Below are positions 7,974 to 16,469 of a stretch of DNA of 40,814 bases, in pieces. The stretch spans positions 1 to 40,814 of the forward strand of contig JAMLID010000028.1 in assembly GCA_023954355.1 (NCBI GenBank). The letters are read 5' to 3'. The DNA comes from Oligoflexia bacterium (lineage in GTDB: Bacteria; Bdellovibrionota; UBA1018; CAIPTA01). Position 1 is the first letter of the stretch, and every line of letters starts with the position of its first letter. The notes beneath the pieces were generated by a model that saw nothing but the letters and a program-made list of their open reading frames with translations, was not told the DNA's origin and did not search any database. The translations under genes and the position numbers were made by a program.

Positions 7974-8681
7974 ATGGTGAATTTTTTAAGAACAAAAATA
8001 GAACTTTGGTTACTGAGGAAAGATAAGGATCAGCCTCAATTGAGGCATCGCAGTGATTTACACTTAGCAAGAAAAGGTTTTCACATGAGTGGGGCGATTA
8101 CGTTTTTGGTTCCTTTTCTTTTCTTTGATTTTTCTCAAGAGCAAATGGCAGCAATTCTAGGTGCTGCGCTTGGGGGGGTAATGTTTATTGAGTACTCCAG
8201 GGCGAAGTTTAAGCGAGTCAATAAGTTAGCGATGGTAGTTCTCGGGCCAATCATGCGTGATACAGAGGTAAATCAGTTGACGGGTATTCCGTTTTATATG
8301 GCTTCTTGTTTGTTTGCGTTCTTGATTTTTCCTAAACACATAGCGGCATTATCGATTTTGTATTTAGCTTTGGGAGACCCATCTAGTTCTTTTTTTGGTG
8401 TTCTCTATGGGAAGAACAAGATTTTCCCCAATAAAAGCCTTCAGGGTACTCTAGGGGGCTTTACGGTTTGCTTCTTTGCCACTCTTGTTTATTTGTACTT
8501 TCAGGATTTTCCTCGAGAGAAGTTGTTGCTTATCTCGTTGATTGGGGGATTTTCAGGCAGTCTTGCTGAGCTTCTACCTTTGAATATTGATGATAATTTT
8601 TCTATTCCCGTTGTGAGTGGATTTTTAATGATCCTTGCCTTTTGGTCGTGTACGGGCTATTCGGGTGTACACTTTTTTTAA
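7974..8681 (+). CDS. Diacylglycerol/polyprenol kinase-like membrane protein
   Basis: A 235-residue polytopic membrane protein. After a charged N-terminus comes HLARKGFHMSG, then about six hydrophobic helices. Motifs of the CTP-dependent dolichol kinase/DGK1/phytol kinase family are present: LGDPSSSFFG, a K-x-(8-10)-K-S-L-Q-G-T segment (KSLQGTLGG), and the C-terminal ELLPLNIDDNFSIPVVSG. The family phosphorylates lipid alcohols using CTP in eukaryotes; bacterial members are mostly uncharacterised. It would act in the inner membrane, perhaps in isoprenoid alcohol or diacylglycerol salvage. It is transcribed alone, divergent from the MinD-like gene. The substrate is unknown. Confidence 0.82.
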   Translation: MVNFLRTKIELWLLRKDKDQPQLRHRSDLHLARKGFHMSGAITFLVPFLFFDFSQEQMAAILGAALGGVMFIEYSRAKFKRVNKLAMVVLGPIMRDTEVNQLTGIPFYMASCLFAFLIFPKHIAALSILYLALGDPSSSFFGVLYGKNKIFPNKSLQGTLGGFTVCFFATLVYLYFQDFPREKLLLISLIGGFSGSLAELLPLNIDDNFSIPVVSGFLMILAFWSCTGYSGVHFF

Positions 8682-9007
8682 TCAATAAAAACAGATACTT
8701 ACATCTGATTCAGGGGCTAGGCTGGATTTATGTTCTAATTCTGCAATGAACGCTCTTGGTGGAATTCTCTATCTATTTGTTTTCTTTGGTTTTTTAGGGC
8801 AATTGCTGCTTATTTAGTATGGGTATGCTGTGGGGCAAGAAAAATTGGAGCATGGTTAGATTATTTATAGCAGAGTATATATTTTGGGTGGGTGTCTATA
8901 ATTTTTACACAGACTTAGGTTTTTCTTTAATGGTTAGAGTGTAAGATATTAAAACTAAAACACTTTTTCGTATTTTTTCTTGGCTTATGCTTTGCATAAT
9001 AAAAGGT
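8682..9007. other. Intergenic stretch with no clear gene
   Basis: About 325 bases without a convincing gene. It contains a perfect TATAAT at 8897-8902, about 100 bases before the next start, but without a good -35 box. A 23-codon open frame at 8746-8817 (+) would encode a very hydrophobic peptide, MNALGGILYLFVFFGFLG and onward, but has no ribosome-binding site. No strong terminator was seen after the lipid-kinase-like gene. Confidence 0.5.
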
Positions 9008-10009
9008 ATGCGAAGCCCCTGTTTGAAAAAAATACAGATTATCTTAAGGCCATTAGTTCAGGCCTTTTTGCTGATGTTTTTGGCTTCCCATTGTTTTGCA
9101 GCCTTTTATCCAATTGATACAGGTATGAACGTAAAAGAGAGAAACCAAAAAGTTCATCCCAGCCATATAAAAGCGCATGAGGCGTCTACAAAGCCTACCT
9201 GGATCGGACGTATTTTTGCGAAGCTTCGTCCTAAAAAGAATCAGCTTAATATAGATTTTAATGAAGCAGAAAGAATGCTTAGTGAGCCTAGTTGGGTTGA
9301 AGAAGTCTACGCAAATAACGACTTCGAGTCTCGTATGCGTGGACGCTATGCCGGTACGGTAGGTTCTATGGAGTCTATTGTTCACAACCCTTTACGTCGA
9401 GCATCAAAAGAAGAGATTCTTCGTTATGATGAAAATCGCAGAGACATGGCTAATTGGACATATAAAGAAGTTTTAAATGACCAAGTGAAGCTCTTCTTTA
9501 AAAGAGGGGATAGCACCTCAGGAGCAATGCAGGTTTTAACTGCAGTAAAGAGTGTTACGTCTTCTGAAAAAGAAGAGGACGCAAATAGCAATGAAAAACT
9601 AACAGAAGAAGAGAGAATAGCACGAGCACATAGAGCAGATTTAGTGGCTCATAGCCAAGACGAAGAAGAACCGGTTGTTCCTACTCGAATACGAGCAAAA
9701 ATGAATTTGATAAAGAAAAAAGGGCAGCTGGTATTTTCGAATCCTTTAGCTACTACTTCAGTGAATGTTCAGGCAGGCTCAGGCGAAAATTTGATCGTTG
9801 AAATGCAAAGAGATTTTCGAAAACTATCTATGAACTCTAAATTGAAATATGCAGTAGATGAATCTCTAATAGATTTTGAATTAAAAAAGAAGATTACAGA
9901 CGAGATTTCGTTAAATTTAAATTCATTGCGATATACAGATAATAAAAAATTACCTCATGGTAAGAAGAGCTCAGAGACGGCTGGTTTATTATATTCGGTT
10001 AGTTTCTAA
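9008..10009 (+). CDS. Exported protein of unknown function
   Basis: 333 residues from the ATG at 9008; an upstream ATG at 8987 is in frame, but the signal peptide is better from 9008. The N-terminus has basic residues, a hydrophobic core (AFLLMFLASHCFA) and a likely cleavage site before AFYPID. The mature protein is hydrophilic and highly charged, with a Glu/Lys-rich middle (SEKEEDANSNEKLTEEERI) and a C-terminal part of alternating short strands (LVFSNPLATTSVNVQAGSG, KITDEISLNLNS) that might be beta-rich. No family was recognised. It should be periplasmic or surface-located. It is convergent with the anchored protein at 10054. Confidence 0.72.
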   Translation: MRSPCLKKIQIILRPLVQAFLLMFLASHCFAAFYPIDTGMNVKERNQKVHPSHIKAHEASTKPTWIGRIFAKLRPKKNQLNIDFNEAERMLSEPSWVEEVYANNDFESRMRGRYAGTVGSMESIVHNPLRRASKEEILRYDENRRDMANWTYKEVLNDQVKLFFKRGDSTSGAMQVLTAVKSVTSSEKEEDANSNEKLTEEERIARAHRADLVAHSQDEEEPVVPTRIRAKMNLIKKKGQLVFSNPLATTSVNVQAGSGENLIVEMQRDFRKLSMNSKLKYAVDESLIDFELKKKITDEISLNLNSLRYTDNKKLPHGKKSSETAGLLYSVSF

Positions 10010-10053
10010 TCTAGATTTTTTCAGATTCACAAATAAGGTTTTTAGCTAAAAAA

Positions 10054-10545
10054 CTACTTTTGATTTTCTATAAAAACTTGATGAATTTTCGATAAAACGC
10101 GGTTTTGTATTTTCTCTTCAAAAATTAACTCTATATTAGTTTCTTTTTCGTCTTTTATATTTTGTACATTAGATAAAAAGGTATTCTTATCTATTGTGGG
10201 TAAGAATAATAAAGCTTCGCCGGTACTTAAGTTTTTTCCACTCACTTTCGTAGCTCGCTTACAGTGCGAGAGTCGTATTTGGAAAAAGATATAGCCTTTT
10301 TCAACAGCGTTCGCCTTTTGTGGATTTTGGCAATCCAACTCTATGGTGGTTTTTGAAGGCTCTTCTGTAACAGAATTTTCTTCTATTGAAGCCAAGCCTC
10401 TTTCGGCAACTATATTTGTATTTACGGAATCTCTCTTTGTTGAATAGGCTTCTAGCTTTTTGTAAGAATAAGAAAAAAATGCGACTGAGATCGCAAAAAA
10501 CGCGATATCGGGTATAAATTGTCGTATATTTCTTTTCGTACGCAT
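10054..10545 (-). CDS. Membrane-anchored protein of unknown function
   Basis: A 163-residue protein with a short basic N-terminus (MRTKRNIRQ), one hydrophobic segment at about residues 11-27 (PDIAFFAISVAFFSYSY), and a hydrophilic remainder of about 135 residues with two cysteines. The helix is uncleaved-looking, so the bulk is probably periplasmic and anchored in the inner membrane. I recognise no domain. The gene is divergent from the sensor kinase gene with only 40 bases between the starts, so their promoters must overlap each other or the genes. This placement allows a regulatory or sensory connection with the kinase, but that is conjecture. Confidence 0.65.
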   Translation of the reverse strand: MRTKRNIRQFIPDIAFFAISVAFFSYSYKKLEAYSTKRDSVNTNIVAERGLASIEENSVTEEPSKTTIELDCQNPQKANAVEKGYIFFQIRLSHCKRATKVSGKNLSTGEALLFLPTIDKNTFLSNVQNIKDEKETNIELIFEEKIQNRVLSKIHQVFIENQK

Positions 10546-10585
10546 TCTAAGTGCATATCGGGATTTTTTGGAGTGAACTAAAGCG

Positions 10586-12700
10586 ATGCCAGCTTACACG
10601 GCGAAAATAGACCTACTATTTGAGTCAACTCTCTTATTGGCAGCTGTATGCTTTGCCATGTCGGTATATGTTTTAGCAAAAGGGATAGGAAACAAGTTAA
10701 ACCTCTCTTACTCAGCGTTAACTTTTTGTGTCAGCTTGTGGAGTTTTTCTTTTTTTGTCGCCAATGTCTTAGAGTGGCGACTTTTAGAAAGCGTACACAT
10801 TCTAAGTACCTTACTTTTGGCACCACTTGCTCTTTTGTTTTTAAGCGTACTATTAAGGCCTGAGGGTTGGGTGTTTCGGGTTTTTTTATGGACCACATTA
10901 GTGACTTCTTTAGCACTGGTTCCTTTAGTGATTTTTGGTCTTGATCGATTTCCTCTGATTCGAGCGCTGAGCTTTTATTCACCTTCTTTAATTGTTTTAG
11001 CAAACTTATATCTTTTTTTGTCTGAGGTACTTGGAGCTGTAAAGCCCAGAGGCGGTTGGGAATTCGAATTTGATGCCACTGAGATAAGGCAGCGCTTGCG
11101 AAGGCGTAATTTTTGGCTATATCTTGGTGGGGTTTGTGTAACGATGCTTAGTGTGCTGGATAGAGTTCCCTGGATGGGTAGAACGCTTCCTGCTATTGGA
11201 AATCTTTTATTAGCGCTTTATTTTTTCTTTATTAAAGACGCGGTAATCAACCAAACCTTTGTTAGCTCACGTAAAATTCTTGGTAGACTATTGGCTCAGT
11301 TAACGGCTGCTCTGGTTTTTTTCTTTTTATTCATTTTAATGAATGCGTGGGTGAAGCAAAACTTGGTTCTTTATCTTATTAATACGTTTTTTGCAGCCTA
11401 TGTGGGTGTGGTGATTATGGATCCATTACGCTCTTTGGCTAGCATAGCTTTTCAGCGTTTCTTTTTTCGCGAGGCCACTAGAATAGAAAAAATGATTCAC
11501 GAGAGCGGTAAAGAAATTGCCGGAGCTTCTCATGTAAGTGCAATTGCCATAGCTACTGAAAAATTTATTCATAGCGCATTAAATGCTGAAATGGTTTCTT
11601 TATATGTCTTAGATGCTGACGGCAGCGCTTATCAAAAAGTGTTTCAATCGAAAAAAATGTCTGATCTTCCAAAATCATTACACTTAAATTTTCCTTTAAT
11701 TGCGTATTGGAAAAAAAATAAAAAATGGATTCCTGCATTAGGAGATGAAATTTCTAGAGCATCAGAGCGTGAAACGCTGCCTGATAGGGTTGCTTTTTTA
11801 AGGCTCACGTATTCATCCTTAGAAAATTTAGGATCTACATTGGCATTCCCTTTTACGCATGAAAGGCAAGTTTTGGGTTTTGCTACGGTTCATCTAGCTG
11901 ATCCACCTGATCACTGGGAAGAGAGTTGGGGAGCTTTATTATTATTAGCCCCATATTTCGAGCGCGCTGGAGAAGCGCTGCGAGAGTTAGATGTCTATGC
12001 ACGCTTAAGAGATAAAGATAGGTTAGCTGCATTGGGAGAAATGGCTGCTGGATTAGCGCATGAAATTCGAAATCCTCTTGGTGCGATCAAGGGGGCGGCT
12101 CAAGTCATGGAGACAAAAGAAAGTGATCCGAATGCGCCCTTCTTAAAAATTATCATTGAAGAAGTGAATCGATTGAATTTTGTTGTGAGCCAGTTTTTAA
12201 ATTATGCAAAACCTTTTCAGGGAAAATCTGAATTGTCTGACTTGAGTAAGGCAATTCACCCGCTTATAGAGAGATATAGAGAAATCATGAAAAGTAAGGG
12301 CATTGAATTCGATTTATCTATAGATAATGCATTGCCTCATGTGTGGTGTCAGGCTGAGTTAATTGGTTTAGTTTTCACGAATCTTGTCGATAATGCTGTG
12401 CGAGCTGTTTTGACAGAAGGAAACGAAAAAAAACCAAAGATTTCTATCACCTTATCTCATACAATACACCCAAATGAGTTTGTTCTGATTGTTGCAGATA
12501 ACGGAATAGGGATGACAGCCGAGGTAGTAGAAAAAATCTTTATTCCTTTTTTTACAAAATCATTACAAGGCACTGGATTAGGGCTTTCGATTTGTCAAAA
12601 AATTGCGGAAGCACACGGAGGGAGCATGGAAGTAAAAAGTTCTTTTAAAAAAGGGACAGAAATGAAGCTCCGTATCCCACTAAAATTAGGAGAAGCGTAA
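10586..12700 (+). CDS. Membrane sensor histidine kinase (multi-TM, GAF, HisKA, HATPase)
   Basis: A 704-residue sensor. About eight or nine hydrophobic helices fill residues 1-290, with no large periplasmic domain, so the stimulus is probably sensed within or at the membrane. A GAF-like region follows (about 300-465). The HisKA domain carries the phosphorylated His in AAGLAHEIRNPLG (H492). The C-terminal ATPase has the N-box TNLVDNAVRAV, G1 VADNGIGM and G2 GTGLGLSI. The kinase would phosphorylate the response regulator encoded immediately downstream; the genes overlap by one base at TAATG. Stimulus unknown. The nearby nagZ hints at a cell-wall connection, but the evidence is weak. Confidence 0.93.
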   Translation: MPAYTAKIDLLFESTLLLAAVCFAMSVYVLAKGIGNKLNLSYSALTFCVSLWSFSFFVANVLEWRLLESVHILSTLLLAPLALLFLSVLLRPEGWVFRVFLWTTLVTSLALVPLVIFGLDRFPLIRALSFYSPSLIVLANLYLFLSEVLGAVKPRGGWEFEFDATEIRQRLRRRNFWLYLGGVCVTMLSVLDRVPWMGRTLPAIGNLLLALYFFFIKDAVINQTFVSSRKILGRLLAQLTAALVFFFLFILMNAWVKQNLVLYLINTFFAAYVGVVIMDPLRSLASIAFQRFFFREATRIEKMIHESGKEIAGASHVSAIAIATEKFIHSALNAEMVSLYVLDADGSAYQKVFQSKKMSDLPKSLHLNFPLIAYWKKNKKWIPALGDEISRASERETLPDRVAFLRLTYSSLENLGSTLAFPFTHERQVLGFATVHLADPPDHWEESWGALLLLAPYFERAGEALRELDVYARLRDKDRLAALGEMAAGLAHEIRNPLGAIKGAAQVMETKESDPNAPFLKIIIEEVNRLNFVVSQFLNYAKPFQGKSELSDLSKAIHPLIERYREIMKSKGIEFDLSIDNALPHVWCQAELIGLVFTNLVDNAVRAVLTEGNEKKPKISITLSHTIHPNEFVLIVADNGIGMTAEVVEKIFIPFFTKSLQGTGLGLSICQKIAEAHGGSMEVKSSFKKGTEMKLRIPLKLGEA

Positions 12701-14064
12701 TGAGTGCTACAGACATAATGACAGCAAAAATTTTAGTCGTTGATGATGAAAAAAATATTGTTACTGTTCTAAAGGCTATTTTAGAAAAACGAGGCTTCAG
12801 TGTAGAAGGATTCACCTCACCAAGAGAGGCATTGTCTCGCTTAGAAAAAGAAGAGTTTGATGTTGTAGTGACCGATTTGTATATGCCTGATTTAGACGGA
12901 ATGGCGCTACTATCTGAGATTCATCGATTGCACTCTGGCTTGCCAGTAGTGATGATCACCGCATTCGGTACAGTTGATTCTGCCGTAGATGCAATTAAAA
13001 AAGGCGCTTTTGACTATGTTACAAAGCCTTTTGAACAATCTGAAATCGTATCTGTTGTTCAAAAAGCTGTGAATACCAGGCAATTTAGTAAAATTGGCTT
13101 AAAAGGAGATGCTAAAACTAAAGAATCAAATTTAGCAGCAATTGATTCTTATATTTTAAAAGGATCCTCTAGCTCAATCTCTCAGGTTGCAGAAAAAATA
13201 AGCAAGATTGCGTCGACCCCTAGTGTAGTGCTTTTGAAGGGCGAAGTGGGAAGCGGAAAAGAAGTTTTAGCAGAAGAAATTCACTTTCTATCTACACGAG
13301 CCTATCAGCCGCTTTTAAAAGTGAATTGTGAGGCGGTAACAAGTTTAAATCTAGAAACCGAAGTCTTTGGCGGTCAAAAAATTGGTAAATTAGAAATGGC
13401 TCATAAAGGTAGTCTATACCTAGATGAAGTTTCTGAAATGAGTCTAGAGTTACAACATAAATTATTTGATTTTTTAGAATCGGGTTCTTTTGAGCATCCG
13501 TTAAGAAATGAAAAAATTACTGTTGATGTGCGGATCATTGCATCGACATCTAAAGATTTATTATCAGAAGTACGTGCAGGAAACTTTCGCGAAGATTTAT
13601 ATTATAAGTTAAATGTTTTTCCTATAGAGGTTCCGTCTCTAAAAGAGAGGATTTCTGATTTATCTGACTTGTCGGTGGCTATTTTAGAAAAGCTTGAGAA
13701 AAAGCTACATCGTTCGGGCTTACAGCTAGAAAACAAAGCTTTAAAAATTCTCTCTGAGTATTCGTGGCCAGGAAATCTGCGTCAACTAGAACAAGTATTA
13801 GAAAGAATGGTAATAAATTCTAAAGGATCAGTTTTGCTGGAAGCAGATATTCCTAAAGATATGCTCAGTGATCGAGCTCAAATGGAAGAAGATCATCATA
13901 ATTTTAGAGAAGTAATTCGAAAGAGAACACAAAACTTGGAACGCGAACTAATTGAAAAAGCCATGAGTGAAATGGAAGGGAATGTTACAAGAACAGCGGA
14001 ATATTTAGGGATTTCACGCAAAGGATTGCAGCTGAAGATTAAAGAGTTAGGGATCAAAAACTAA
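12700..14064 (+). CDS. NtrC-type response regulator lacking the GAFTGA loop
   Basis: 454 residues in three domains. The receiver (about 8-125) has DD14-15, phospho-acceptor D59 in VVTDLYMPD, T87 and K109. The AAA+ domain has Walker A GEVGSGKE (181-188), Walker B SLYLDE, FREDLYYKLNVFPIEVPSL with the arginine-finger region, and WPGNLRQLEQ. The C-terminus is a Fis-type HTH (EGNVTRTAEYLGISRKGLQLKIKEL). Normally ELFGHEKGAFTGA plus about ten residues precedes GRFE..GGTLFLDE; here EVFGGQKIGKLEMAHKG runs directly on, so the GAFTGA loop that touches sigma54 is deleted. The protein probably does not activate sigma54 polymerase and may act as a repressor or sigma70-type regulator. It is the cognate partner of the upstream kinase. 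Confidence 0.92.
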   Translation: MSATDIMTAKILVVDDEKNIVTVLKAILEKRGFSVEGFTSPREALSRLEKEEFDVVVTDLYMPDLDGMALLSEIHRLHSGLPVVMITAFGTVDSAVDAIKKGAFDYVTKPFEQSEIVSVVQKAVNTRQFSKIGLKGDAKTKESNLAAIDSYILKGSSSSISQVAEKISKIASTPSVVLLKGEVGSGKEVLAEEIHFLSTRAYQPLLKVNCEAVTSLNLETEVFGGQKIGKLEMAHKGSLYLDEVSEMSLELQHKLFDFLESGSFEHPLRNEKITVDVRIIASTSKDLLSEVRAGNFREDLYYKLNVFPIEVPSLKERISDLSDLSVAILEKLEKKLHRSGLQLENKALKILSEYSWPGNLRQLEQVLERMVINSKGSVLLEADIPKDMLSDRAQMEEDHHNFREVIRKRTQNLERELIEKAMSEMEGNVTRTAEYLGISRKGLQLKIKELGIKN

Positions 14065-14074
14065 GGGAGTAGAT

Positions 14075-15196
14075 ATGGCTAAAAGATCTGAGCTTGAGTA
14101 CAAGCTTTCACAGATGTTTATTGTTGGCTTGCCAGGGACAGAATTAAGCGAGCCATCGAGAGAATTTTTAAAAGACTACCAACCAGGTGGAGTTATCTAT
14201 TTTGCCCATAATTACGATACTCCAGCCTTGGTCGCAGAAATGTCAGATGCGATTCAATCGACAAGAGATAAAGCTAGAAATTTACCTTTATTTATTTCTG
14301 TAGATCATGAGGGTGGTAAAGTTCAGCGATTTAGAAAACAATTTATTCATTTTCCAGAGCCCATAGAAATAGGAGAAATCGGTTCTCCAAAGCTTGCATT
14401 TCTAGTAGCAGAAGTAATGGCCAAAGAATTGAAGGCAGTTGGGGTAAATTTAGATTACCATCCACTCTGTGATGTGCATACGAGACCTTCGAATCCGGTG
14501 ATTGGCCGTCGTGCATTTGGCTCTGATGAAGAGTTGGTTTCTAAATTAGCAAGTGCCATGGTTAGGGGTTTTGTAGCGAATGGAGTTATTTCGTGTATTA
14601 AGCATTTTCCGGGGCATGGAGACACTACTGTAGACTCACACTTTGATTTACCTATGGTTGATGTTCCTTGGAATGAGTTAAAAGAGCGCGAAGTAAAACC
14701 CTTCGTAAGAGCAATTCGCTCTAGAGTTGATATGATTATGACCGCTCATATTTTAAATAAAGCGATAGATCCTATTTATCCAGCAACTCTTTCGTATTCA
14801 ACGATTACTAACCATTTAAGAAAAGAGCTTCGCTTTAATAAGCTGATTATTACTGATGATATGCAAATGGATGCAGTGGCGAAAAATTTTGGTGAAAAAG
14901 ATATGATCGCTTTAGCGATTAATGCTGGATGCGATATTCTCTTATATCGACACGAAGAAAAGGGCAGAGCGGCTATGGATGCTGCCTTTGAGTTTTTACG
15001 TGAAGGTAGAATTACAGCAGATCAGGTAGAGGCTTCTTATGCAAGAATCAAAGAAGTAAAAGAGCGTATGCTTTTACCTTATAATGACGTAAGAATGAAT
15101 AATCTAGACCTTATCGGTTGTGAAAGCCATAAAGAGGTATTGAATCTAGTCTTAAATAGACAAAAGCCCCCAGGGGCAGAGCTTAGCGAAGCATAA
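14075..15196 (+). CDS. nagZ: Glycoside hydrolase family 3 beta-N-acetylhexosaminidase (NagZ)
   Basis: A 373-residue family 3 glycoside hydrolase. The hallmark KHFPGHGDTTVDSH lies at 176-189 and supplies the Asp-His acid/base dyad. The substrate-binding DHEGGKVQRF is at 77-86, and the nucleophile is in LIITDDMQMDA (about 257-267). There is no signal peptide, so it is cytoplasmic, as in NagZ, which removes GlcNAc from anhydro-muropeptides during peptidoglycan recycling. In a predator it could also process imported prey wall fragments; that is inference. A ribosome-binding site AAGGGAG sits 5 bases before the ATG. It follows the response regulator by 10 bases and is likely in the same operon. 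Confidence 0.92.
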   Translation: MAKRSELEYKLSQMFIVGLPGTELSEPSREFLKDYQPGGVIYFAHNYDTPALVAEMSDAIQSTRDKARNLPLFISVDHEGGKVQRFRKQFIHFPEPIEIGEIGSPKLAFLVAEVMAKELKAVGVNLDYHPLCDVHTRPSNPVIGRRAFGSDEELVSKLASAMVRGFVANGVISCIKHFPGHGDTTVDSHFDLPMVDVPWNELKEREVKPFVRAIRSRVDMIMTAHILNKAIDPIYPATLSYSTITNHLRKELRFNKLIITDDMQMDAVAKNFGEKDMIALAINAGCDILLYRHEEKGRAAMDAAFEFLREGRITADQVEASYARIKEVKERMLLPYNDVRMNNLDLIGCESHKEVLNLVLNRQKPPGAELSEA

Positions 15197-15277
15197 GTTT
15201 TATTTATAGTATAGATAGTCTCTCATTATTTTATTTGAGTTCAAAAATAGTAGATAAATCTTTCAAAAGGAGGATTT

Positions 15278-15748
15278 ATGAAACTATTACCAATTATAAC
15301 TGTTTTAGCACTTTCTTCAGGCCTAGCCATGGCTGGAACAAAAGAGCTAAGAAATGAAGTATTAAAGCGAACGATTCGTATCCCCGCTGGTGTATTGACG
15401 TGTGAAATCGTTGATGACTGGAGTGGATACAGACCTGACAAACGAGCGGATGTTCGGCTTGACTCAAATAAAGTAAGATTACCGCTACGTTTAAATCAAG
15501 AGCATAACTTGCTGATGGGTGGGTATTTCTCAAGAGACTGCACTATGGCACAAGAGGTTATTGATGAAGCAGCTAAACGTAATGTGAGAGTGGAAGTACG
15601 TATAGTAGAGACACAAAGTGAATATATGTACAAAGAAGAGTGCCATAGATATGTACAAGAATCATTGACTGTCATTTTTGATAATGGACTTAGTTTGTAT
15701 TCAACTGCAAATAAAGCATTACCAAAACGTGCTACTTGTGAAATTTAG
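15278..15748 (+). CDS. Small exported protein of unknown function
   Basis: A 156-residue protein with a clean signal peptide, MKLLPIITVLALSSGLAMA, cleaved after AMA. The mature part of about 137 residues contains four cysteines (near 42, 88, 117 and the C-terminal CEI), which could make two disulfides, and alternates strand-like segments. The translation signal is strong: AAAGGAGG followed by 6 bases and ATG, suggesting high expression. No family was recognised. It lies 81 bases after nagZ and just before the ferritin-like gene, with no terminator visible on either side. Confidence 0.78.
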   Translation: MKLLPIITVLALSSGLAMAGTKELRNEVLKRTIRIPAGVLTCEIVDDWSGYRPDKRADVRLDSNKVRLPLRLNQEHNLLMGGYFSRDCTMAQEVIDEAAKRNVRVEVRIVETQSEYMYKEECHRYVQESLTVIFDNGLSLYSTANKALPKRATCEI

Positions 15749-15764
15749 GTAGATGAGGCCTTGT

Positions 15765-16469
15765 ATGCAATTTCTAGAACGTTTAAAAGTAAATTTGATG
15801 ACTCGATTCGCTTGGAAAAAGCCTGGTCCCCGCCTGGCTGAGACCTTAGTGAAGTTTGAGGCAACAGAAGAAGATAGTTCATGGCATTTGCTACAAGGCC
15901 TTAAACAAGAAAAAGACTGCCAGAAGAAGGCAAAACTTTTTCAACAGGTTTTAGAAGAATTTCGTCACGCTGAAGAATTTCAATTTTTATATAAAGAAAT
16001 TTTTGCGAAAAAATTAAAATCTCTTAAAGAAGAACGACAAGAACTTTTTCGAAAGACAGAAGTTTGGAAACTATACGCCTTCTGTCGTATCGGTGAAGAA
16101 TCAGCTGCGAAACGCTTTGCTCATATTATAGAGGCTGATTGTGAGCCTAGAATGAAAAGAGTTTTAAAAAGAATTGTTGCCGATGAAGAAGGGCATATCG
16201 AAGAAGCTGATGTTTTATTAGATGTATTACCGATCCATGAGGTAACGGCTGAGCTTAGAAGAATACGTTTAAAAAGATTTAAAGAATCTTGGATGAGAAT
16301 GGGAAGGCATTTGACAGGGATTATTGGAAAAAGCCTTCTTTTAGGATTCTATTTTGGTATTGGTTGGGCATTTTCAAAAACAGCCAATGCAAGATTTATA
16401 AGCAATCGAAAAAATTTGAAAAAAGAAGGGAGAGAGCTGGTTTATGAAAGTCCTAGGATTGTCTTTTGA
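15765..16469 (+). CDS. Ferritin-like di-iron protein with C-terminal hydrophobic segment
   Basis: 234 residues from the ATG at 15765, which has GATGAGG six bases upstream; an in-frame ATG lies at 15753. Numbered from that upstream ATG, the helical protein carries the four-helix di-iron pattern: Glu near 36-40, ExxH in EEFRH (E69, H72), Glu pair 115-116, and ExxH in EEGHIEE (E145, H148). A glycine-rich hydrophobic stretch near the C-terminus (GKSLLLGFYFGIGWAF) may contact the membrane. The superfamily includes iron stores, oxidases and hydroxylases. It overlaps the carbamoyltransferase gene by 26 bases, so a joint function is likely. Which reaction it performs, if any, cannot be told. Confidence 0.75.
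   Translation: MQFLERLKVNLMTRFAWKKPGPRLAETLVKFEATEEDSSWHLLQGLKQEKDCQKKAKLFQQVLEEFRHAEEFQFLYKEIFAKKLKSLKEERQELFRKTEVWKLYAFCRIGEESAAKRFAHIIEADCEPRMKRVLKRIVADEEGHIEEADVLLDVLPIHEVTAELRRIRLKRFKESWMRMGRHLTGIIGKSLLLGFYFGIGWAFSKTANARFISNRKNLKKEGRELVYESPRIVF

Noticed and set aside
8746..8817. 23-codon hydrophobic peptide gene in the gap after the lipid-kinase-like gene
   Set aside because: No Shine-Dalgarno sequence and no evidence of conservation; kept only as a note in the intergenic entry.
10021..10053. AT-rich palindrome GTTTTTAGCTAAAAA as a terminator between convergent genes
   Set aside because: The palindrome has no loop and no GC-rich stem, so a stable hairpin is unlikely.
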